Source: an uncultured Pseudomonadota bacterium
GTDB taxonomy: Bacteria > Myxococcota_A > UBA796 > SXON01
NCBI GenBank assembly: GCA_903921785.1
Contig: CAIXRH010000142.1
Span: 1 to 37,269 of the forward strand
Length of the DNA: 37,269 nucleotides
Direction of reading: 5' to 3'
Shown here piece after piece: positions 31,720 through 37,269 of this stretch (the stretch's first letter is position 1; the number at the start of each line of letters is the position of its first letter). The notes under the pieces are model-generated. The model worked only from the letters and a program-made list of their open reading frames with translations, was not told the DNA's origin and made no database searches. Both the position numbers and the translations under genes were made by a program.

Positions 31720-32526
31720 ATGTCGTCGACCGTGCGTATGCCCACCGCGTTCATCCCTCATGGCGGCGGCCCGTGGCCGTTCGTGGAGATGGGCCTCGAT
31801 CGCCGCGAGCTCACCGCGTTGGCCGACTTCCTCCGCGCGCTCCCCGCGGTGCTCCCCGAGGCCCCCAAGGCGCTCCTGGTGATCTCCGCGCATTGGGAAG
31901 AGGCGAAGCCCACGGTACAGACGGGCGCCGCGCCCCCGCTGCTCTTCGACTATTACGGCTTCCCCGCCGAGTCCTACCGCCTCACCTGGCCCGCCCCAGG
32001 GAGCCCCGAGCTGGCCACGCGCGTGCGGGCGCTGCTGGCCGGCGCCGGCATCGCCTCCGGGGAAGACGGGCAGCGCGGCTTCGACCACGGCACCTTCGTC
32101 CCGTTGAAGCTGGCGTGGCCCAACGCGGAGGTGCCGGTGGTGCAGCTCTCGCTCCAGCGCGGGCTCGACCCCGCGGTGCACCTCGCCATCGGCCGCGCCC
32201 TGGCGCCGCTCCGCGACGAAGGCGTGTTCATCGTCGGCAGCGGCATGAGCTTCCACAACATGCGCGGCTTCGGGAACCCTCAGGCGAAGCTGATCTCCGA
32301 GGCGTTCGACGCGTGGCTCCAGGCCGCCGGCACCGCCCTGGCGCCCATCCGCGACGCGCAGCTCACCGCGTGGGCGAGCGCGCCCGGCGCCCGGCTCACC
32401 CACCCGCGTGAGGAACACCTCCTCCCGATGATGGTGATCGCCGGCGCTGCGGGGAACGACGTAGGTCGCGTCACCTGGACGGGCACGATGATGGGCGTGA
32501 AGCTCTCCGCCTACCAGTGGGGCTGA
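31720..32526 (+). CDS. DODA-type extradiol ring-cleavage dioxygenase (YgiD/LigB family)
   Basis: The 268-residue product has GGAGG ending 5 bases before the ATG at 31720, which fixes the start. The family motifs are FIPHGGGP (first metal His14), LLVISAHWEEAKPTV (second His), FDYYGFPAESYRLTWPAPGSP, GFDHGTFVPLKLAWP with the conserved His, FIVGSGMSFHNM and HPREEHLLPMMVIAGAAG. The closest known type is the zinc 4,5-DOPA-extradiol-dioxygenase (YgiD), which opens catecholic rings. It stands alone, with no other aromatic-degradation genes in the window, so the physiological substrate is unknown. Confidence 0.93.
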   Translation: MSSTVRMPTAFIPHGGGPWPFVEMGLDRRELTALADFLRALPAVLPEAPKALLVISAHWEEAKPTVQTGAAPPLLFDYYGFPAESYRLTWPAPGSPELATRVRALLAGAGIASGEDGQRGFDHGTFVPLKLAWPNAEVPVVQLSLQRGLDPAVHLAIGRALAPLRDEGVFIVGSGMSFHNMRGFGNPQAKLISEAFDAWLQAAGTALAPIRDAQLTAWASAPGARLTHPREEHLLPMMVIAGAAGNDVGRVTWTGTMMGVKLSAYQWG

Positions 32527-32584
32527 GCGGCGACCTCCGCTCGCCCGGCGGGGACGCGGCGCCCGGATTGACGGGTCGGCGACC

Positions 32585-33412
32585 TCAGCTCGGCGCGCAC
32601 GCCCCAACGTCGTCGCCGCCATCCGTGATCGTGGCGCAGGCGTCGCAGCCGTCGGCGCCTTCGAACGTGGCCGTCACCCCGGAGCCCATGTCGGCCGTGC
32701 CGGAGGGCTCCACGGGGCAGCTCGCCGCGGCGCTGAGCTCGGCGGACCGAAGGAGGAAGCCCTTGGTTCCGCCGACGTCGGCGGCGAGGTCGATCCCGAA
32801 GGCTTCGCCGTCGCGCTCCACGGAGCCCGAGACGTTCCAGTCGGCCCGCGTCGGCACGTGGACGTCGTCGGGGACGCCCCGCGCTTCGTAGTAGCCGAGG
32901 AGCTCGGCGGCGAGGTTCACGTCCACGTGCTCGAGCTTGTCGCCATCGCTGGCGCGCTGGAGGCCCCCATGGAGCGCGAGCGAGGTGAAGCGCGGCGAGT
33001 CCACGTCGGCGACGACGTCCACGTCGAAGTCGTAGCGGGTGAAGCTCAGGTCTCCCTCGGTCCACTCCTGCTGGGTGACCGTGCCGCTCCACTCGTAGCC
33101 GTCCTGGGAGCGGCAGTCGGAGCGGAAATGTTGGTCGGCCCCCTCCAGCTCCACGTAGGGGCAGGCGCCCTCGTCGGCCACGAGGTTGTCCATGGCGATC
33201 GCCCAGATGGCGCTCGGGACGCTCCACGCCGGGGTGTCCTCGTTCCACCCGGGCATCACCTCGGGGAAGGCGGCGCCGAGGCCCTCGCCGTCGTCGGCGG
33301 CGAAGCCCGTGCCGTCGACTCGGGCATTTCCGAGGTCCGCAGGGGGAATCTGCCAATCCACCACGCTTTGGGCGGCGCCGCTGTCGCACGCGAGGACGAA
33401 CCACAACCACAT
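32585..33412 (-). CDS. lipoprotein of unknown function
   Basis: The 275-residue product has the very short signal MWLWFVLAC (Cys9 lipidated, followed by Asp). The mature protein is acidic with no family I recognise. Alternating strands such as WSGTVTQQEWTEGDLSFTRYDFDVDVV, a central LHGGLQRASDGDKLEHVDVNLAAELLGYYE and a C-terminal GVTATFEGADGCDACATITDGGDD make a beta-rich domain with a C-terminal CDAC pair likely to be disulfide-bonded or metal-binding. The D/G-rich end resembles other surface lipoproteins in the window. Convergent with the dioxygenase gene, divergent from the small membrane protein. Confidence 0.75.
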   Translation of the reverse strand: MWLWFVLACDSGAAQSVVDWQIPPADLGNARVDGTGFAADDGEGLGAAFPEVMPGWNEDTPAWSVPSAIWAIAMDNLVADEGACPYVELEGADQHFRSDCRSQDGYEWSGTVTQQEWTEGDLSFTRYDFDVDVVADVDSPRFTSLALHGGLQRASDGDKLEHVDVNLAAELLGYYEARGVPDDVHVPTRADWNVSGSVERDGEAFGIDLAADVGGTKGFLLRSAELSAAASCPVEPSGTADMGSGVTATFEGADGCDACATITDGGDDVGACAPS

Positions 33413-33492
33413 GCGGTACGGCTAGCTTGCGGGGCGACCGCAGGGGAGGGGGCTGACAGGCTTCTTGCGCGCGGCGAGGATAGCGGCGGGTC

Positions 33493-33933
33493 GTGGACGA
33501 ACCGACGCCTCCTGACGCCGCCCCCGCCGAGCCCTCGGGCCCCACCTCCGACGCGCTGGACGCGCTCCTCGCCGGCCTCGGCCCGGGCTGGGTGCGCACC
33601 GCTCCGGGCGAAGCCTGGCGCTCCGAGCCGGGGTTGGTGGCGGCCGTCGGCCTCAACGTCGACGCGGAGGGGCGCGCGGCCGTGCGTATCGAGGTGCGGC
33701 CGATCGTGGGCTGGCCCTGGTACGCGGTTCCCGTGGTGGCGCCGTTGGTCTGCGTCATGGCCGGGATGGACTTCGTCCGCGCCGCGATCGTCGGCGGCAT
33801 CTTCCTCGTCGGGGTGCGGGTGATCGTGGCGCGGCTCATCCTCCGGCCCACGGTGGTAGCGCGCCGTACCAGCCTCCAAGCCGACGTGGCGCGGGCGATG
33901 GCCGCGCTTGGTGGGGCCCCGGCCGGGCCTTAG
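33493..33933 (+). CDS. small membrane protein, two TM segments
   Basis: The 146-residue product starts GTG. A Pro/Ala-rich acidic start is followed by a soluble region (about 20-75), then a long hydrophobic hairpin (WPWYAVPVVAPLVCVMAGMDFVRAAIVGGIFLVGVRVIVARLIL) that makes two TM helices, and a basic C-terminal tail. No family is recognised. It ends 9 bp before the glutathione peroxidase start and may be co-transcribed with it. Confidence 0.65.
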   Translation: MDEPTPPDAAPAEPSGPTSDALDALLAGLGPGWVRTAPGEAWRSEPGLVAAVGLNVDAEGRAAVRIEVRPIVGWPWYAVPVVAPLVCVMAGMDFVRAAIVGGIFLVGVRVIVARLILRPTVVARRTSLQADVARAMAALGGAPAGP

Positions 33934-33942
33934 CTTCGGGGG

Positions 33943-34521
33943 ATGACCCTCCTGTTCACGTTGGCCCTCGCGTGCGTCGGCCCCCTCGCGACCGGCAGCA
34001 CCCTCGCCCCGCCTGCCGCCGCCGCCCCGAACCCTACGTGGGACGCCGGTCTCGGCCTCATCCAGCTCGATGGCACCCCGCTGCCCCCTGAGACCGTCCG
34101 CGGGAAGGTGGTCCTGGTGGTCAACGTCGCCAGCAAGTGCGGCTTCACCCCGCAGTATGAGGGCCTGGAGAAGCTCTACGAAGCGCACAAGGACCAGGGG
34201 CTCGTGCTCCTCGGCGCCCCGTGCAACCAGTTCCTCTCCCAGGAGCCGGGGAAGCCCGAGGAGATCGCCAGCTTCTGCAAGCTCAACTATGGAGTCACGT
34301 TCCCGCTGCTCGAAAAGCAGGACGTCAACGGGGCGGGGCGCTCCAAACTCTACGACTGGCTCATCAAAAGCCCGGTCGGCGCGTCGTCGGACGTGAAGTG
34401 GAACTTCGAGAAGTTCCTCATCGGCCGGGACGGATCGGTGGTCGGGCGGTGGCGCAGCTCCACGACGCCCGAGGACGCCGAGCTGGTGCAGAAGGTCGAG
34501 GCGGAGCTCGCGAAGAAGTAG
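33943..34521 (+). CDS. exported glutathione peroxidase family protein
   Basis: This 192-residue thiol peroxidase reduces hydroperoxides. The N-terminus (MTLLFTLALAC) is a signal peptide with a possible lipobox (Cys11), so the enzyme is likely periplasmic or lipid-anchored, less usual for this family. Catalytic Cys66 lies in NVASKCGFTPQYEGLE. The GAPCNQFLSQEPGKPEE motif supplies Gln, and VKWNFEKFLIGRDG supplies Trp and Asn of the catalytic tetrad. The Cys-type (not selenocysteine) form is expected to use thioredoxin. The second cysteine lies in SFCKLNYGVTFPLLEK, as in bacterial BtuE-like enzymes. Confidence 0.94.
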   Translation: MTLLFTLALACVGPLATGSTLAPPAAAAPNPTWDAGLGLIQLDGTPLPPETVRGKVVLVVNVASKCGFTPQYEGLEKLYEAHKDQGLVLLGAPCNQFLSQEPGKPEEIASFCKLNYGVTFPLLEKQDVNGAGRSKLYDWLIKSPVGASSDVKWNFEKFLIGRDGSVVGRWRSSTTPEDAELVQKVEAELAKK

Positions 34522-34527
34522 GCCGAA

Positions 34528-34549
34528 GGGGAAAAAAGATTGGTTCCCC
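34528..34549. terminator. A/T-rich hairpin between convergent genes
   Basis: GGGGAA and TTCCCC (34528-34533 and 34544-34549) can pair around a 10-base loop, in the gap between the glutathione peroxidase and DUF2062 genes. The A6 run would be a T run on the minus strand. It is one of the few A/T-rich spots in the window and may end transcription, but is not a textbook structure. Confidence 0.35.
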
Positions 34550-34569
34550 CTCCCACCTCGGCAGGACCG

Positions 34570-34583
34570 TCGCGAGCCAGGAC
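34570..34583 (+). repeat. dispersed intergenic repeat, copy A4
   Basis: TCGCGAGCCAGGAC, preceded by GGACCG and followed by CGGCGTCGGCG, the same composite order as at 26949. It lies in the 95-bp gap between convergent genes. Confidence 0.6.
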
Positions 34584-34616
34584 CGGCGTCGGCGCGCCCG
34601 CCGCAGACCGCTCCGC

Positions 34617-35108
34617 TCAGCCGGGCTCGGGATCGGCGGGGACCGTGTCCTCCGCCTCATGCGCCCGCTCGTGGCGCCACACCCGCGCCAACCACACGCC
34701 CACGAAGCCGGTCGCGGCGCCGAGGATCGGCCCCACGACCGCGCTGCCGAGCACCAGCTCGATCATGAGCCGCCCACCGCCCTTGGCGATCGCCTCCCAG
34801 CCTTCTTCCAGGTTCAGCGGGGGCAAGGCGAAGCCCCGCCCGAGGAGCCAGCTGCCCAACGCCGCCTCGAAGGCGAGGAGCGGCGGACCGAAGACGGGGT
34901 TGGAGACGCCCACCGTGAAGAGCACCAGCGGTTGATTCAGCCGCAAAACCCGGGCGAGGAAGATGCAGGTGACGACGTGGAGGCCCCAGAACGGGGTGCA
35001 GCCGATGAAGACGCCGAGGAAGCAGGCCCAGAAGATTTCGGACGGGGTGAGGTGCGCGCTGAGCTCGCGGCGGAGCCACGTCCGGAATCGCTGCCACCGC
35101 TGTCTCAC
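34617..35108 (-). CDS. DUF2062 membrane protein
   Basis: The 163-residue product starts at a GTG at 35108, with GGAGG 4-5 bases before it; a longer frame to 35306 is shadow of the ACP gene. Family hallmarks are LTPSEIFWACFLGVFIGCTPFWGLHVVTCIFLA (the PFxGLH motif), NQPLVLFTVGVSNPVFGPP and LGSWLLG, with about four TM segments. DUF2062 proteins are small inner-membrane proteins often placed near lipid or cell-envelope genes, here divergent from an acyl carrier protein gene by about 50 bp. Biochemical role is unknown. Confidence 0.9.
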   Translation of the reverse strand: MRQRWQRFRTWLRRELSAHLTPSEIFWACFLGVFIGCTPFWGLHVVTCIFLARVLRLNQPLVLFTVGVSNPVFGPPLLAFEAALGSWLLGRGFALPPLNLEEGWEAIAKGGGRLMIELVLGSAVVGPILGAATGFVGVWLARVWRHERAHEAEDTVPADPEPG

Positions 35109-35157
35109 CTGACCTCCGCGCGCCGACAGAGATAAGCTCTTCGGGCAACGTGTCGAG

Positions 35158-35421
35158 GTGCCTGTGGAGTTGCGCGAACAGTTGAAGGGGCTCATCGTCG
35201 AGGTGCTGAAGCTCGAGGGCGTCACGCCCGAGGAGATCGTCACCGACGCGCCCCTCTTCGGTGGCGCCCTCGGGCTCGATTCGGTGGACGCGCTGGAGCT
35301 GGCCATTCACATCGAGGAGCGCTTCGGCGTGAAGATGCCGGATGGAGAAGGGGCGAAGGAGGCGTGGCGGTCGGTGGAGTCGATCGCCAGCTTCATCGAG
35401 GCACGTCGGCCCGCGGGATGA
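35158..35421 (+). CDS. acyl carrier protein
   Basis: The 87-residue product has a GTG start (a second in-frame GTG lies 6 bases later). The phosphopantetheine attachment is the LDSVD motif with Ser42, preceded by the GVTPEEIVTDAPLF helix-loop and followed by LELAIHIEERFGVKM, all typical of ACPs. The protein is acidic. It overlaps the next gene by ATGA, tying it to the deacetylase and ketosynthase as a dedicated carrier for a special lipid or polyketide rather than the housekeeping acpP. Confidence 0.93.
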   Translation: MPVELREQLKGLIVEVLKLEGVTPEEIVTDAPLFGGALGLDSVDALELAIHIEERFGVKMPDGEGAKEAWRSVESIASFIEARRPAG

Positions 35422-36143
35422 CCGTCGGGGAGCTCGGCGCCGGCGCCTGGTTCGCTGCGGCCGCGGCGGCGGCGGCCTCGGGCGCGCCGCCGGCGGTACC
35501 CTTGCTGCTCGGCGCTGGCGGAGTGGCCTGGGTGAGCGTGGGCGCGTCCCAACCGCAGAGCCGACTGTTCGGCGCGGCGCGGTGCCACGTTCGCGAGGGC
35601 ATCGCCCTCACGATCGATGACGGCCCCCATCCCCGCACCACCCCCCGCTACCTGGAGGCCCTCGCGCGCGCGAACGCCCGGGCCACGTTCTTCTTCCTCT
35701 CCGACCGCGCTGCCCGGGAGCCCGCGCTCGTGCGGGAGGTCCTGGCCGCCGGCCACGAGATCGGGGTGCACGGGCTCACCCACAGCGCGCGGCTCACGTG
35801 GGTCTTGCCGGGGGAGGGGGCGCGGTGGCTGCGGGAGTCGGCCTCGGCCCTGGAAGCGTTGGGGGTCCCGAAGCCCCGGTGGTTCCGGCCCCCGTTCGGC
35901 GCCGTGAGCCCGCTTCTGTACCGCTCGGCGGCGCTGGCCGGGCTGGAGGTGGCCTGGGTCAGTGTCCGCACCGGGGACGGCGTGGCGATCCCCGCCGAGC
36001 GGCTGGAGCGACGGCTCCGCTCCGCCCGGCCCCGCGACATCGTGCTCCTCCACGATGGCAACGACCTATCGGCGGAGATGCTTCCGAAGGCGCTGGAGTG
36101 GTGGTCGGGCACGCGCGTGGGCACGCTCTCGGAGCTCGCGTGA
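35418..36143 (+). CDS. NodB-type polysaccharide deacetylase family protein
   Basis: The 241-residue product has one or two N-terminal hydrophobic segments (about residues 8-42) that probably anchor it in the membrane. The NodB domain shows TIDDGPHPRTTP (Asp67-Asp68), ATFFFLSDRA, HEIGVHGLTH (metal His118 and His122), WFRPPFGA and IVLLHDGND. With Asp68, His118 and His122 the metal triad is complete. The setting between an ACP and a ketosynthase is unusual for a polysaccharide enzyme and suggests an N- or O-deacetylation step in lipid or glycolipid assembly. Coupled by 4-bp overlaps on both sides. Confidence 0.93.
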   Translation: MTVGELGAGAWFAAAAAAAASGAPPAVPLLLGAGGVAWVSVGASQPQSRLFGAARCHVREGIALTIDDGPHPRTTPRYLEALARANARATFFFLSDRAAREPALVREVLAAGHEIGVHGLTHSARLTWVLPGEGARWLRESASALEALGVPKPRWFRPPFGAVSPLLYRSAALAGLEVAWVSVRTGDGVAIPAERLERRLRSARPRDIVLLHDGNDLSAEMLPKALEWWSGTRVGTLSELA

Positions 36144-37269
36144 ACGTCGCCGTGACTCGGATGCACGCGTGGACGGCGGCCGGCCTCGGCGTGGAGCGAC
36201 TGGTGGACGCGTTGGTGGCCGGGGTTCCGCTCGCGCGGGAAAACCCCGGGCTGCCTACGCCCATCGCGGCGCTCACCGACGCCCCGGACGTGGACACCCT
36301 CCTCGGCGAGGTCGTCGCCGCCGTGCTCCCCGGGGGGGTGCGTCGGGTGGGCCTGGTGGTGGGCACCACCTCCGGCACGATCTCGGACTCCTTTGACGCG
36401 TGGATGCGCAAGGGCGCGCCCGCGGAGGAGGAGCGGGCATGGCGCTCGGAGCCCGCCCGCCGGTGCGCCCGGCGGCTCCGCCTCGCGCCGGTCACCACCG
36501 TCTCGGTGGCGTGCGCATCCTCCACGGTGGCCTTCGAGATCGGGGCGGCCTGGCTCCGCGCCGGCCGGTGCGACGCGGTCGTCGTCGCCGGGGTGGAGAA
36601 GCACGGCACGTACATCCACGCGGGGTTCGCCGGGCTGGGCGCGCTCGGTCCCCGGGGGGCCCGGCCGTTTGCTCCCGATCGCGACGGCCTGCTCCTCGGC
36701 GAGGGCGCCGCCGCCTTCCTCCTCGAGCCGGAGGGCGCCACGAGCGGCCCACCGCTCGCGTGGCTCCTTGGCGCCGCCACCGCGCAGGACGCCCACCACC
36801 TCACCGCCCCCGACCCCTCCGGCGCCGGCCTCGCCGCCGCGGCCCGCGCCGCCCTGGCGAAGGCCGGCCTGCCCCCCGACGCGGTGGACGCCGTCAGCGC
36901 CCACGGCACCGGCACGCTGCTCAACGACGCGGCGGAGGCCGCAGCGCTGACCCACGTTTTCGGCGGTGCGCCCGTCCCGCTGCACGGGGTGAAGGCGGTG
37001 GTCGGGCACTGCCTGGGCGCGGCCGGCGCGGTGGAGGCCGCCGTGTGCATCGCGGCGTTGGGCGGGGCGGCGCTGCCAGCGCCCCCGGAGACGCCGCTGC
37101 TGCGGGTGCGCGCGCCCGGCCGTGTCGCCACCGCGCTGTCGGTGAACGCGGCGTTCGGCGGGCTCAACGCGGCGGTGGTTTTCGGCGCGCCGTCGTCGGG
37201 GAGCACGACGACGGCGGCGGGCGCGAACCCGGCGGCGGCCGAAGCCGGGCCCGCGAGCTCGGCCGCTGC
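36140..37269 (+). CDS. beta-ketoacyl-ACP synthase (FabF-like), 3' partial
   Basis: The frame starts GTG at 36140 inside the stop of the deacetylase gene and stays open to the end of the window, so it is truncated only at its C-terminus. The KAS II order is complete: nucleophile Cys125 in SVACASSTVAFEIG, His255 in SAHGTGTLLND, His290 in VVGHCLGAAGAVEA and NAAFGGLNAAVVFG at the end of the core. A decarboxylative condensing enzyme of this type elongates acyl chains bound to the ACP encoded at 35158. After the core comes an Ala/Ser/Thr/Gly-rich tail of 28 residues, as if leading into another domain beyond the window. Confidence 0.92.
   Translation, partial: MNVAVTRMHAWTAAGLGVERLVDALVAGVPLARENPGLPTPIAALTDAPDVDTLLGEVVAAVLPGGVRRVGLVVGTTSGTISDSFDAWMRKGAPAEEERAWRSEPARRCARRLRLAPVTTVSVACASSTVAFEIGAAWLRAGRCDAVVVAGVEKHGTYIHAGFAGLGALGPRGARPFAPDRDGLLLGEGAAAFLLEPEGATSGPPLAWLLGAATAQDAHHLTAPDPSGAGLAAAARAALAKAGLPPDAVDAVSAHGTGTLLNDAAEAAALTHVFGGAPVPLHGVKAVVGHCLGAAGAVEAAVCIAALGGAALPAPPETPLLRVRAPGRVATALSVNAAFGGLNAAVVFGAPSSGSTTTAAGANPAAAEAGPASSAA

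Overview
The window is very GC-rich, with G/C-biased third codon positions, and is packed with short-overlap (ATGA/GTGA) gene pairs. It carries many secreted lipoproteins, several with Asp/Thr/Gly-rich linkers behind the lipid-anchored cysteine. One protein combines a MopE-type Asp/Cys motif with a MYXO-CTERM-like Cys/TM/Arg tail. A two-component pair with an NtrC-type sigma54 activator is also present. Together these suggest a member of the Myxococcota (former Deltaproteobacteria). No rRNA, tRNA, CRISPR array, prophage or intact transposase was found.

Region 1 (1-5795) is mixed housekeeping and accessory DNA. It holds the end of a membrane-anchored Ala/Pro-rich protein, a repeat-rich gap with two copies of a 112-bp palindromic REP-like element, and a START-like secreted protein. 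These are followed by methionyl-tRNA formyltransferase (fmt), a SecY-like membrane protein with a DUF2007-like tail, a Cys-repeat lipoprotein and a small helical protein.

Region 2 (5796-15303) is a complete tripartite exporter. On the minus strand lie a HlyD-type periplasmic adaptor, two ABC ATPases and two ABC-2 permeases (YbhG-F-S-R-like, with the ATPase halves as separate genes). On the plus strand lie a TolC-like outer-membrane channel, an NtrB-like histidine kinase and an NtrC-like sigma54 activator. The divergent intergenic region has a sigma54 -24/-12 promoter facing each way, with four 16-bp dyad-type sites spaced by near-whole helical turns between them. The system looks self-contained: the activator encoded beside the pump is the obvious candidate to drive both arms.

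Region 3 (15304-25962) starts with a 780-bp gene-free repeat island and a minus-strand Tyr-rich lipoprotein. A plus-strand run of tightly packed genes follows: a MYXO-CTERM PHP-type hydrolase, a five-bladed beta-propeller lipoprotein, a propeller plus deacetylase-like lipoprotein, an outer-membrane barrel with a GYF_2-like N-terminus, another lipoprotein, then thiG and a ThiE/TenI-like gene.

Region 4 (25975-33933) holds a DUF1801 gene, a YbaK-type deacylase and a lipoprotein with a possible glycosidase-like barrel. Next comes an in-frame chimera of the N-terminal half of 3-methyladenine DNA glycosylase (Mpg) and the C-terminal part of a GalE-type epimerase. Divergent from it are an AidB-like acyl-CoA dehydrogenase and an endonuclease/exonuclease/phosphatase family protein. 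A DODA-type dioxygenase, a lipoprotein and a small membrane protein complete the region.

Region 5 (33943-37269) holds a secreted glutathione peroxidase, a DUF2062 membrane protein and the start of a lipid-type cluster: acyl carrier protein, NodB-type deacetylase and a ketosynthase that runs off the window. Related intergenic repeats (core words TCGCGAGCCAGGAC and GTCGGCGGTCGAGG) recur across the whole window.
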